Shown piece by piece: positions 35,323 to 43,262 of a DNA stretch of 64,000 bases. The notes beneath the pieces were generated by a model. It did not search any database and was not told where the DNA came from. It was given only the letters and a program-made list of their open reading frames with translations. This DNA comes from Lentzea californiensis (GTDB taxonomy: Bacteria > Actinomycetota > Actinomycetes > Mycobacteriales > Pseudonocardiaceae). The position numbers and the translations under genes are program-made. The stretch spans positions 520,336-584,335 of the forward strand of contig NZ_JANBBE010000003.1 of NCBI RefSeq assembly GCF_024648825.1. The letters are read 5' to 3'. The first letter of the stretch is position 1. Each line of letters opens with the position of its first letter.

Positions 35323-36765
35323 TCACACCTCCACGGCGGTGCGGGCGGGTTCGAAGTCCGCCGTCCGCAGCCGTGCGGTGCGGCGCAGGTACTCCCGCGT
35401 TCCCCCCGGCCAGTTGGTCGTGATCGCCCCGTCGGCGGTGCGGTACCACGACGAGCACGTGCTCCACACGCCCTTGGCCAGCCGGGCGGTCATCTCGCGG
35501 TCGAAGGCCTCCGCGACGTCGCGCCGCACCTCCAGCACCGCTCCGGTCTCCGCGAGGTGGCGTACGGCGGACACCACGTACCGGCACTGCGCCTCGATCA
35601 TGGTGACCACCGAGTTGCCCCCGAGGTTGGTGTTCGGGCCGTAGACCAGGAAGAGGTTCGGGAAGCCGGGGACGGTCAGGCCCAGGTGGGCGCGCGGACG
35701 ACCGGCCCACGCCTCGGCGAGGTCGTGACCGTTCCGCCCGGCGATCCGCAGGGGAAGTCCGAAGCCGGACACCGTGAACCCGGTGCCCCAGATCAGCACG
35801 TCCGCGGGGTGGTCGCGGCCGTCGGCGGTGCGCAAGCCGTGCTCGGTGACCTCGGTGATCGCCTCGGTGACCACGTCAACGTCCGGCCTGCTCAGGGTGC
35901 GGTACCAGTCGTTGCTGAACAGCACCCGCTTGCACCCCGGCTGCGTGGTGGGCCGTAGTGCCGCCCTCAACGCGGGGTCGCGGACCTGGACCCGGCGGTG
36001 CGCGGCGGCGACGGCCGCGACGAGCGCGCGGGAGAGCCGCCCGGCGTTGAGCAGCCCGGTCAGCGCCTCGCCCGCGAGCCACACCCCGCCGCGCGCGGCA
36101 CGCAACCTCGACGGGTGCGAGCGGCCGGTCAGCCGGGCGTCGGGCTTCGGCAACACGTGCGGGGCCGACCGCTGGAACACCGTCAGGTGGCCCGTGACCG
36201 GCGCGATCTCCGGCACGAACTGGGCCGCGCTCGCACCCGTACCCACCACGGCCACCTGGCGTCCGCGCAGGTCGGCGTCGTGCCGCCACGCGGCGCTGTG
36301 GAAGACCTCCCCGGTGAACCGGTCGAGGCCGGGCAGCGCCGGGACCGACGGCGTGCTGAGCTGTCCCACTGCACAGACCAGCACGTCGGCCTCGACGGTG
36401 CCGCCGTCCGCCAGCTCGACCCGCCACCGGTCGCGCGTCTCGTCGAACGACGCCGCCACCACCTCGGCGCCGAACCTGATGCGGTCGCGCACCGGGGCGG
36501 CCGTGGTGCGGAGGTAGCGCAGGATGTCCGGCTGGGCCGAGTACCGGCGTGGCCACGAGGTGCTGGGGGCGAAGGAGTACGAGTAGAGCGAGGACGGGAC
36601 GTCGCAGGCCGCGCCGGGATAGGTGTTGTCCCGCCAGACGCCGCCGGCCCCACTCGCCCGCTCCAGCACCGTGAACCGGTCGAACCCGGCTCTGTGCAAC
36701 GACAACGCGACACCCAGCCCGCCGAACCCGGCACCGATGACGACCACCTCGGGTTGTGCTCTCAC
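35323..36765 (-). CDS. Flavin-containing (Baeyer-Villiger-type) monooxygenase
   Basis: 480 residues from GTG 36765. A longer open frame to 36903 is rejected because a TAGCGT -10 box sits just upstream of this GTG (leaderless). FAD motif VVIGAGFGGLG; NADPH motif GTGASAAQFVPE; between them FTGEVFHSAAWRH, close to the BVMO fingerprint F-x-G-x-x-x-H-x-x-x-W. It is expected to insert oxygen into a ketone or oxidise a heteroatom. The order AraC regulator / monooxygenase / GMC / ADC-like recalls the mycobacterial virS-mymA layout (analogy, not proof). Confidence 0.88.
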   Translation of the reverse strand: MRAQPEVVVIGAGFGGLGVALSLHRAGFDRFTVLERASGAGGVWRDNTYPGAACDVPSSLYSYSFAPSTSWPRRYSAQPDILRYLRTTAAPVRDRIRFGAEVVAASFDETRDRWRVELADGGTVEADVLVCAVGQLSTPSVPALPGLDRFTGEVFHSAAWRHDADLRGRQVAVVGTGASAAQFVPEIAPVTGHLTVFQRSAPHVLPKPDARLTGRSHPSRLRAARGGVWLAGEALTGLLNAGRLSRALVAAVAAAHRRVQVRDPALRAALRPTTQPGCKRVLFSNDWYRTLSRPDVDVVTEAITEVTEHGLRTADGRDHPADVLIWGTGFTVSGFGLPLRIAGRNGHDLAEAWAGRPRAHLGLTVPGFPNLFLVYGPNTNLGGNSVVTMIEAQCRYVVSAVRHLAETGAVLEVRRDVAEAFDREMTARLAKGVWSTCSSWYRTADGAITTNWPGGTREYLRRTARLRTADFEPARTAVEV

Positions 36766-36836
36766 GTGGTCGACGCTAGGAACAACCACCCGTTCGCACC
36801 AGGACAACACCGGCCGCGCAGTTGACAATCGCGGCC

Positions 36837-37865
36837 ATGAGGTCGTTGGCCGAGCCGGTCGTCCGGCACTGGGACTTCCCCCGCGGCGTCGCGAGCGTCG
36901 CACTCCTGCTGCGCTTCGGCGCCGAGCACGGCCTAACGGTGGGCAGCCTGCTCGACGGCAGCGAGATCGACGCCGCGCTGCTCACCGACCCGGTCGCCGA
37001 GATCGAGGCCCGTCAGGAGCTCGCGGTCGTGCGCAACCTCGCCGGTCTGCTGCCGCACGCGGGCATCGCCGTCGGACGCCGGTATCACGCCACCACGTTC
37101 GGCGTGCTGGGCTACGCGTTCCTCAGCGCGGCCACCCTGCAGGACGCGATCACCACCGCCCTGCGCTACCTCGACCTCAGCTTCGCGTTCACCGCCCCCA
37201 CCGCCGAGATCGACGGCGACCGGCTCGTGCTGGCGCTCGACGGCGGCGCGCTGCCGGACGGGGTGGCGTCGTTCCTCGTCGAACGCGACCTCGCCGCGAT
37301 CCACACCGTCGTGGGGGAGCTGCTGACCGGTGCCGTGCCGGTCCTGGGCGTCGACTTCGCCCACGCCGAACCTGGGGACGTCCGCGAGCACGAGGAGGTC
37401 TTCGGTGTCCGGCCACGCTTCGGAGCGGGCGCCGACCAGTCTATTGTGGACGTTTCGGTGCTGGCCGAGGCGCTGCGGCTGGCCAGCCCGGAGACCACGG
37501 CGTTGTGCGAGGAGCAGTGCCGGACCCTCGCCGCGCGCCGCAGGGAAAGTCCGGGGGTCGCCCAGGAGGTGCGCCGCCTGCTCGAGTCCTCGGTGAGGTT
37601 CGAGGAGAGCATGCCTTCGGTGGCACGGGCGCTGGGCGTCAGTCCGCGCACGTTGCGCCGCCGCCTGACCACGTCCGGGACGAGCTACCAGGCGCTGCTC
37701 GACGAGGTCCGCGCGAAACGGGCCGTCCGGATGCTCACCGACGGCGACCTGTCGGTCGAGGCCGTCGCCGAACGGCTCGGTTTCGCCGAGGCCGCGAGCT
37801 TCATCCACGCGTTCCGCCGCTGGTTCGGCGTGACCCCCAGCAGGTACGGCCGGCTGCGGCGGTGA
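36837..37865 (+). CDS. AraC-family regulator with arabinose-binding-like N-domain (VirS/OruR type)
   Basis: 342 residues. The N-terminal ligand domain (about 15-200) has GVLGYAFLSAATLQDAI, characteristic of the Arabinose_bd (OruR/VirS) group. The C-terminal double HTH (about 245-342) ends with FAEAASFIHAFRRWFG and TPSRYGRL. ATG 36837 is preferred over upstream TTG 36822. It is divergent from the flavin monooxygenase with only 71 bp between starts, so it is likely the operon's activator. A strong hairpin overlaps its stop. Confidence 0.9.
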   Translation: MRSLAEPVVRHWDFPRGVASVALLLRFGAEHGLTVGSLLDGSEIDAALLTDPVAEIEARQELAVVRNLAGLLPHAGIAVGRRYHATTFGVLGYAFLSAATLQDAITTALRYLDLSFAFTAPTAEIDGDRLVLALDGGALPDGVASFLVERDLAAIHTVVGELLTGAVPVLGVDFAHAEPGDVREHEEVFGVRPRFGAGADQSIVDVSVLAEALRLASPETTALCEEQCRTLAARRRESPGVAQEVRRLLESSVRFEESMPSVARALGVSPRTLRRRLTTSGTSYQALLDEVRAKRAVRMLTDGDLSVEAVAERLGFAEAASFIHAFRRWFGVTPSRYGRLRR

Positions 37866-37890
37866 CCCGGTCCCGCAAGCCGGGTCACCG
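37860..37890 (+). terminator. Hairpin at the end of the AraC gene
   Basis: A perfect 11-bp stem (37860-37870 / 37880-37890) with a 9-nt loop; the AraC stop TGA lies inside the left arm. No U-tract. Confidence 0.65.
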
Positions 37891-37899
37891 CGCGGCCGA

Positions 37900-37968
37900 T
37901 CAGCCGTAGCAGGCGCCGAAGGAGATGTTGACCTGCGTCGAGGTGATGATGCTGGGTCCGTTCGCCAT
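37900..37968 (-). CDS. Possible 22-residue peptide or gene remnant
   Basis: On the minus strand, an ATG at 37968 opens a 22-codon frame ending in NISFGACYG and a stop; an upstream in-frame GTG at 37989 would give 29 residues with two Cys. No ribosome binding site is visible. It fills a gap of about 110 bp between the AraC terminator and the convergent-side membrane gene. It could be a small peptide, or more likely the surviving tail of a deleted gene. No modifying enzyme lies nearby. Confidence 0.25.
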   Translation of the reverse strand: MANGPSIITSTQVNISFGACYG

Positions 37969-38003
37969 CCCGGCCGACCAACATGGCACGAGAGCTTGGG
38001 CCG

Positions 38004-38519
38004 TCAGCCGGGCAATTCACTTCCAACAGGGCGCGCCGACGCCTCGGTGAACGTCTGCCGGACGATGCCGATCCACCAGAGGAACGTCAGCGCGATGATC
38101 GTCGGGTTCTTGAGGAACAACAGCACGGCCAGATAGGTCTGCCGGGCCGACGGGGGCAGCAGCGCGGACACGACGTGTTCGGCCAGCACCTCGAACACCG
38201 CGAACGCCACCCCGAGGAAGACGACCTGCCACACCAGGCTGCGCCAGTGCCGGCGCGCGAACTCACGCCCGGCGCCCCAGCGGAACGTCCGCCCGGCCAC
38301 GGCGATCCTCCACACGAGCACCACCAGTGCGATGCGGGCGGCGAGCACGACGACCTCGGAGGCCGTCGCGACCACGGGGTCGATGTCCTGCGTCCAGTTC
38401 ACGGTGACCAGCCGCTGGACCGAGGCGACCGAGGACAGCCCCACCACCAGCCCCAGATGACGCGTGTAGCACCACCAGGTCCACCCCGGCACCTCCAGCG
38501 CCAGCCTGAATTCACTCAC
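38004..38519 (-). CDS. Unknown multi-pass membrane protein
   Basis: 171 residues with four or so hydrophobic segments (about 22-40, 55-75, 95-115 and 130-150). The N-terminal part is aromatic-rich (VPGWTWWCY). No catalytic motif or family is recognised. The gene is divergent from a MarR regulator, with TTCAG/CTGAA repeats in the shared 76-bp promoter region, so it is probably the MarR-controlled gene. A role in membrane or drug response is a guess from context only. Confidence 0.7.
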   Translation of the reverse strand: MSEFRLALEVPGWTWWCYTRHLGLVVGLSSVASVQRLVTVNWTQDIDPVVATASEVVVLAARIALVVLVWRIAVAGRTFRWGAGREFARRHWRSLVWQVVFLGVAFAVFEVLAEHVVSALLPPSARQTYLAVLLFLKNPTIIALTFLWWIGIVRQTFTEASARPVGSELPG

Positions 38520-38543
38520 GGTTCCCCCTGATACTTCATTCGA

Positions 38544-38570
38544 CTGAACAATTTAGTTCAGCATACTGAA
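38544..38570. promoter_or_regulatory. MarR operator cluster
   Basis: CTGAAC-N6-GTTCAG (38544-38561) overlaps TTCAG-CATA-CTGAA (38557-38570), giving two interlocked dyads in the divergent promoter. TAAAGT, six nt before the MarR GTG, is a likely -10 box, so bound MarR should block both genes. Confidence 0.6.
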
Positions 38571-38595
38571 ATATCCATTGCGGTAAAGTGGCGGT

Positions 38596-39021
38596 GTGGA
38601 AGGTCGAGATGCCGGACGTGAGCTCAGCACCGCCGTGGTCGCGTTCCACGAGGCCGTGGGGGCGAGCCTCGGGGTGACGGCCGTCGACCAGCGCGCGCTG
38701 GCCGTGATCATGGGCGCCGGGTCGGTGTCCGCGGGGGAACTGGCCAGGGAGATCGGCCTGACGCCCGGCGCGGTCACAGGCGTGGTCGACCGCCTCGTGC
38801 GGGCAGGACTGGCCCGCCGCGAGCCGGACCTGGAGGACCGCCGCCGGCTGGTGATCACGGCGGTCCCCGGCGCGTTCGGAGACACCTTCGCGGGGCTCGC
38901 CAAGGCGATGGCGGAGCTGACCGATCGCTACACACCCGCCGAGCAGGCGGTGATCGCCGACTGGGTGGCGAACACGATCGGCGTGCTGCGCGAGCAGACG
39001 CGGATCCTCACCGAGGGGTGA
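38596..39021 (+). CDS. MarR-family transcriptional regulator
   Basis: 141 residues. The winged-helix core is SAGELAREIGLTPGAVTGVVDRLVRAG, followed by the wing REPDLEDRRRLVI, and flanking helices for dimerisation. GTG 38596 seems leaderless. It probably represses itself and the divergent membrane protein through the interlocked palindromes at 38544-38570. Ligand unknown. Its 3' end overlaps the convergent fusion gene by 14 bp. Confidence 0.9.
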   Translation: MEGRDAGRELSTAVVAFHEAVGASLGVTAVDQRALAVIMGAGSVSAGELAREIGLTPGAVTGVVDRLVRAGLARREPDLEDRRRLVITAVPGAFGDTFAGLAKAMAELTDRYTPAEQAVIADWVANTIGVLREQTRILTEG

Positions 39022-39889
39022 GCGTCACGTCCCAGTCGCCCGTGACGCGCTCGGGGATGACGGTGATCTTGACGGCCTGCCCCTTCGCGAGATCGAGCCC
39101 GTCGATCTTCTCCCAGTCGGAGGGCTGCACCCATGTGGTGAACACGCTGTAGGACCAGTGCGAGAAGTCCAGGACGACGACGTCGTCGACGAGCACCCGG
39201 ATCCTTCCGGGTGTGTTCGACCGCAGCTCCATCATGTTGATGCCCGGCCATTCGATCGTGAACTCCCTCTGCGCAGCCGGAGCCGCCTGGTCGGGCCGCA
39301 GCACGATCGCCGGCTCCGGCTGGATGGCGGGGAACGTCTCCAGCGTCTGCGGGCGCGGGGGGAACGAGTACTCGCTCACCGGTACCTCCTCACCGATGGC
39401 GACGGCGAACGTGCCCTTGGCCGTCGTGCGCTGGGGTTCCACGGTCAGCGTGATGACGGACGGCTGCCCCACCACGATGCCGAAAGCACCCCAGTCCCTC
39501 ACCCTGCGCGAGCCGCCACACCCGTTGCGTTCGGTGTAAGGGTGGCCGTTGACGACCAGGGTGATGAGGAGCAGGCCGCCGTCCCGTCCGGTCTCGCAGT
39601 GGGTGAACAGCACGAGGTCCAGCGACTTCGGCACGAAACGCAGGGTGGTGCTGGTCGAGGGGAGGTCAGCCCAGGCCTGGGCGACGAGCCGGGCGCCGTC
39701 CTGGTACTCCGGCAGGCTGCGTGGCGGCACGGCGGGTTCGGGCTGCACGATGCGGGGGAGCAGTGCGAAGACGATGCCGGCGAGGTCCTCCGCGTGCCCG
39801 ATGTCCCGTGTCAGCAGGAAAGCCGTTCGCAGCAGCCTTGGCGACGCGACCGCCACGAACTCCTCGAACCCCTCAGGTGAATGCAGCAC
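39008..39889 (-). CDS. Fusion protein: ECF sigma-factor N-terminal fragment joined to an unrelated ectodomain
   Basis: 293 residues from GTG 39889. Residues 1-36 look like the start of a SigE-type ECF sigma factor (GFEEFVAVASPRLLRTAFL, then AEDL). Sigma region 2 then breaks off and there is no region 4. From about residue 38 the protein resembles the part after the membrane anchor of a neighbouring secreted or anti-sigma-like gene (ALLPRIVQPEPAVPP, then SLPEYQDGARLVAQ). The rest is beta-rich with no recognised family. The simplest reading is that a deletion removed the rest of the sigma gene and the start of the next one and left the frames joined. The product cannot be a working sigma factor; whether it is expressed is unknown. 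Confidence 0.6.
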   Translation of the reverse strand: MLHSPEGFEEFVAVASPRLLRTAFLLTRDIGHAEDLAGIVFALLPRIVQPEPAVPPRSLPEYQDGARLVAQAWADLPSTSTTLRFVPKSLDLVLFTHCETGRDGGLLLITLVVNGHPYTERNGCGGSRRVRDWGAFGIVVGQPSVITLTVEPQRTTAKGTFAVAIGEEVPVSEYSFPPRPQTLETFPAIQPEPAIVLRPDQAAPAAQREFTIEWPGINMMELRSNTPGRIRVLVDDVVVLDFSHWSYSVFTTWVQPSDWEKIDGLDLAKGQAVKITVIPERVTGDWDVTLTPR

Positions 39890-40038
39890 TCCACGGCCTT
39901 TCCGCTGTGTCCGTCACTGCTACTACCAGTCGGGTGCCGCGAATGGTTGCCCCGCGTGCGGCTCGCTCTAGTACGCCCCGAGCCCCCTCTGCTGAAGTGT
40001 CCAAACGACTACTGACTGATGATCCGAATCGAGAAGCA

Positions 40039-40947
40039 ATGGACAAGGCATCCGTCGCGCGCTTCCTGCTGCTGGCGCTGCTGTGGGGAAGCAGCTTCAC
40101 GTTCATCAAGGTGTCCCTCGAGGGGTTGACACCGGGACAGCTAGTGCTGAGCAGACTCATCCTGGGCGCGGCCGTGCTCCTCTCGATCGCGGCCATCCGC
40201 AAGGTCGCCCTCCCGAGGTCCGTCCAGGTCTGGGGCCACATCGCGGCCGCCGGCCTGTTCGGCAACGTCATCCCGTTCCTGTTGTTGTCCTACGGCGAGA
40301 AGAGCACCGGCGCCGGCATCGCGGGCGTCCTGATCGGCGCCACCCCGCTGCTGACGCTGGCACTCGCCACGGCCGCGCTGCCGACCGAGCGGGCGACCTC
40401 CCGCAAGGCCGTCGGCCTGGCACTGGGCTTCGTCGGCGTGGTGCTGCTGATCGGCCCGTGGCACGAGTCGCTGGGCTCGCTCAGCGGACGGCTGGCCTGC
40501 TTCGGCGCGGCCGTCAGCTACGCGATCGGCTTCGTGTACGTGCGGAAGTACCTGTCGCCGCTCGGCCTGGCCCCGTTGTCGCTGGCCGCGTCGCAGCTCG
40601 TGTCGGCGGCCGTGCTGCAGGCGGTCGTCACGCCGTTCCTGGCCTGGCGGACGCCCGACTTCACCGGTCCGGTGACGCTGAGCATCGTGCTGCTCGGGCT
40701 CTTCAGCACCGGCCTGGCCTACGTGCTCTACTTCCGCCTCATCGGTGACGTCGGTGCCACGACGGCCTCCGCGGTGAACTACGTGGTGCCGGTGTTCGCG
40801 GTGCTCGTCAGCGTGCTGTTCCTCGGTGAACACGTGACGTGGAACCTCCTGGCCGGTGGCCTGGTCGTGCTCGTCGGCGTGGCCTACGCGGAGAACAGGA
40901 TGGGGCAGCTGCGCAAGGAGAAGGAAACCGCGGGAGCGGTCCGGTGA
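40039..40947 (+). CDS. EamA/DMT-family transporter
   Basis: 302 residues, about ten membrane helices in two EamA repeats (ALLWGSSFTFIKVSL in the first; VSYAIGFVYVRKYL in the second). I start at ATG 40039; the long upstream open frame has no membrane character. DMT transporters often export amino acids or metabolites. The stop overlaps the next gene by GTGA, putting it in one operon with CysE-like, CysK-like and cupin proteins, so it may export a Ser- or Cys-derived compound. Confidence 0.88.
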   Translation: MDKASVARFLLLALLWGSSFTFIKVSLEGLTPGQLVLSRLILGAAVLLSIAAIRKVALPRSVQVWGHIAAAGLFGNVIPFLLLSYGEKSTGAGIAGVLIGATPLLTLALATAALPTERATSRKAVGLALGFVGVVLLIGPWHESLGSLSGRLACFGAAVSYAIGFVYVRKYLSPLGLAPLSLAASQLVSAAVLQAVVTPFLAWRTPDFTGPVTLSIVLLGLFSTGLAYVLYFRLIGDVGATTASAVNYVVPVFAVLVSVLFLGEHVTWNLLAGGLVVLVGVAYAENRMGQLRKEKETAGAVR

Positions 40948-41585
40948 ACGCGAGGGCGCTGCTCCGCGTGATCACCGCCGACCTGGACATGGTCATGGAC
41001 CGCGACCCGTCGATCCTGTCGCGCAGCGAGGCGTTGCTGCACCCGACGGTCATCGCGATCTGGGGCCACCGCGTGTCGCACTGGTTGCACCTGCGGGGAC
41101 ATCGGCGCGGCGCCCGGCTGGTGATGGTCGTCGCGAGGCTGCTGACCGGGGGGATCGAGATCCACCCCGGCGCGACGATCGGCCGTGGTTTCTTCATCGA
41201 CCACGGCGCGGGCGTGGTGATCGGGGAGACCGTCGTCATCGGGGAGGACGTCACGATCTTCCACCAGGTGACGCTCGGCGCGGTCGGCTGGTGGCACGAC
41301 AACCAGCGGCCGGAGGGCTCGCGGCGGCACCCGAAGCTCGGCGACCGGGTCGTCGTCGGCGCCAACGCGACGATCCTCGGCCCGGTCACCGTCGGCCACG
41401 ACTCCGTGGTGGGCGCCCAGGCGCTCGTCATCCGGGACGTGCCCGCGGACTCCCGGGTGCTGGCGCCGTTCTCCATCCCGAACCTGAAGTCGAGCCGCAG
41501 CGTCGCGAAGGCGGCCAGGACTCGCCAGTCCGTCGTGGTCGCGGGGCAGAAGCACAAGGGTGCGGCCGTGTTCCCCAGCTGGTGA
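40944..41585 (+). CDS. cysE: Serine O-acetyltransferase (CysE-like)
   Basis: 213 residues. The N-terminal helices are shorter than in enteric CysE; the C-terminal left-handed beta-helix has hexapeptide repeats (IEIHPGATIG...FFIDHGAGVVIGE, then VTIFHQVTLG). The His-Asp pair of FIDHGAGV fits the catalytic site. It makes O-acetylserine from serine and acetyl-CoA. GTG 40944 overlaps the transporter stop. The neighbour CysK-like enzyme would use its product with sulfide or another nucleophile. Confidence 0.88.
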   Translation: MNARALLRVITADLDMVMDRDPSILSRSEALLHPTVIAIWGHRVSHWLHLRGHRRGARLVMVVARLLTGGIEIHPGATIGRGFFIDHGAGVVIGETVVIGEDVTIFHQVTLGAVGWWHDNQRPEGSRRHPKLGDRVVVGANATILGPVTVGHDSVVGAQALVIRDVPADSRVLAPFSIPNLKSSRSVAKAARTRQSVVVAGQKHKGAAVFPSW

Positions 41586-41607
41586 CACCGAACCGATCGG
41601 AGAGCTC

Positions 41608-42579
41608 GTGAACGTCCGGCTCAGTCAGCCGCTCACCAAACGACCACCCGCCGAGTCGCTCGTGGACCTGATCGGCGGCACGCCCACCGTGAAGCTCGAC
41701 CTCGGCGTGACGACCGCGAACCTCTACGCCAAGCTGGAAATGGCCAACCCGCTGTCCAGCGTGAAGGACCGCGCCGCGCTCTACATGATCAACGGCGCGG
41801 AGGAACGCGGGCAGCTCACCAGGGGCTCGGGCACCATCGTCGAGGCGACGTCCGGCAACACCGGCATCTCCATGGCGGCGATCGCCGCCGCGCGCGGCTA
41901 CCGGTGCGTGATCGTGCTGCCGGACAGCGCGACCAGCGAGCGCATCCAGCTGTTGCGGGCGTTCGGGGCGGAGATCGTGCTGACCCCGTACCAGGAGGGC
42001 TACGTCGCGGCGATCGCCAAGGCCGAGGAGATCTACCGCGAACGGCCGGGCTCGTGGTTCGCCTGCCAGCACGAGAACCCCGACAACGTGGCGGCGCACC
42101 ACGCCACCACCGGCCCGGAGATCTGGAACGACACCGACGGCGAGGTGGACGTCTTCGTCTGCGGTGTGGGTACCGGCGGAACGCTCAGCGGCACCGCGAA
42201 GTACCTGAAGGAGCGCAACCCCGCCATCCGCGTGGTCGCCGTGGAGCCCGAGGGATCACCGGTGCTCAGCCAGGGATGGGGCGGCCTGCACCGCATCCCC
42301 GGTCTCAACGGCGGTTTCGTCGCGGCGACGACCGACGTCGACCTGATCGACGAGGTCCTGGCGGTGTCCAATGAGGACGCTTACGCCACGGCGCGGGAAC
42401 TGGCCAGGACGGCGGGACTGCTGGTCGGCGTCTCCTCCGGCGCGGCGGCGCACGCCTGCCGCGTGCTGGCCGCACGGCCCGAGTACGCGGGCAAGAACTT
42501 GATCACCGTGTTCCCGGACACGGGCGAGCGTTACCTCTCGTGGTTCAACCAGGACGACATCGCCAGCAACGAGGAGTGA
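41608..42579 (+). CDS. cysK: Cysteine synthase-like PLP enzyme (CysK/OASS)
   Basis: 323 residues from GTG 41608 (GGAGAG upstream). Fold-type II PLP enzyme: the Schiff-base Lys is in NPLSSVKDRAA, the substrate loop is TSGNTGISMA and the phosphate loop is GVGTGGTLSGTAKYL. It replaces the acetyl group of O-acetylserine, normally with sulfide. Because it sits with its own acetyltransferase, a cupin and an exporter, it could instead make a beta-substituted alanine. Sequence alone does not decide. Confidence 0.87.
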   Translation: MNVRLSQPLTKRPPAESLVDLIGGTPTVKLDLGVTTANLYAKLEMANPLSSVKDRAALYMINGAEERGQLTRGSGTIVEATSGNTGISMAAIAAARGYRCVIVLPDSATSERIQLLRAFGAEIVLTPYQEGYVAAIAKAEEIYRERPGSWFACQHENPDNVAAHHATTGPEIWNDTDGEVDVFVCGVGTGGTLSGTAKYLKERNPAIRVVAVEPEGSPVLSQGWGGLHRIPGLNGGFVAATTDVDLIDEVLAVSNEDAYATARELARTAGLLVGVSSGAAAHACRVLAARPEYAGKNLITVFPDTGERYLSWFNQDDIASNEE

Positions 42580-42585
42580 ACAGAC

Positions 42586-43080
42586 ATGACGCAAGTCTCC
42601 AACATCCTGCTTCCCGGCGAGGGCGAGTCGGTGCAGATCGGCACGACCACCCACACGACCTTCAAGGCCAGGGGCAGCGAGACGGACGGCAGGCTCGGTC
42701 TGTACGAGCACCGGATGGCCCCCGGAGCGCCCGGCGCCTCGCCGCACGTCCACAACGAGCAGCTCGAAGCGTTCTACGTCCTGCACGGCATGGTGGAACT
42801 CCACCTCGACGGCAAGTCGTTCGCCGCGCCGCCCGGCACCTACGTCAACGTGCCGATGGGGGTCTCGCACGGGTTCCACAACCCGTACGAGGACCAGGCG
42901 ACGATGCTGATCATCTTCACCCCCGCGCTCAACCGCGAGGAGTACTTCAGGGGACTCGCCGAGATGTACGCGGACGGCAACCAGCCCTCCGAGGACGAGT
43001 TGCTGGCCCTGATGGCGAAGTACGACCAGTTCGAGGTGACGATGAACGGCCACGACGTCCCCAACTGGGGCCGGCACTGA
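42586..43080 (+). CDS. Cupin-domain protein
   Basis: 164 residues, a single small-barrel cupin. The first motif SPHVHNEQLEAFYVLHG supplies His, His and Glu ligands, and the second, PMGVSHGFHNP, supplies the third His, so a metal site looks intact. The C-terminal 45 residues are acidic and helical. It lies 6 bp after the CysK-like gene, ends the operon and is followed by a hairpin. A dioxygenase, isomerase or metabolite-sensing role is possible. Confidence 0.85.
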   Translation: MTQVSNILLPGEGESVQIGTTTHTTFKARGSETDGRLGLYEHRMAPGAPGASPHVHNEQLEAFYVLHGMVELHLDGKSFAAPPGTYVNVPMGVSHGFHNPYEDQATMLIIFTPALNREEYFRGLAEMYADGNQPSEDELLALMAKYDQFEVTMNGHDVPNWGRH

Positions 43081-43087
43081 GGTGAGT

Positions 43088-43114
43088 GACGGGCGCCCGG
43101 ACAGGGCGCCCGTC
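43088..43114 (+). terminator. Hairpin after the cupin gene
   Basis: A perfect 11-bp GC stem (43088-43098 / 43104-43114) with a 5-nt loop, 7 nt after the cupin stop. It likely ends the EamA-CysE-CysK-cupin operon. Confidence 0.7.
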
Positions 43115-43158
43115 CGCCGTTTCAGGGCCTCGCCACGTCTCAACTGGTGGTTTGACGG

Positions 43159-43186
43159 TTGACACTTGGGCCAGGGGTGGAATATT
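43159..43186 (+). promoter_or_regulatory. Promoter of the Ser/Thr kinase gene
   Basis: TTGACA (43159-43164), 16 nt and AATATT (43181-43186) give a good sigma-70-like pair. The -10 lies in the palindrome GGAATATTCC (43179-43188). The 5' leader to ATG 43263 would be about 70 nt. Confidence 0.5.
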
Positions 43187-43262
43187 CCAAGCCTTGCAGA
43201 GTGTCCGGCGCGGTCTGGTGGGCGGGGCCACCCGACGGGCGCCGCCGGCTTCGAGGTGGCGA

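Noticed and set aside
37900..37968. Lanthipeptide precursor reading of the 22-codon frame
   Set aside because: A single Cys in the ATG version, no leader peptide of a known class and no LanM, LanB/C or LanKC gene in the window.
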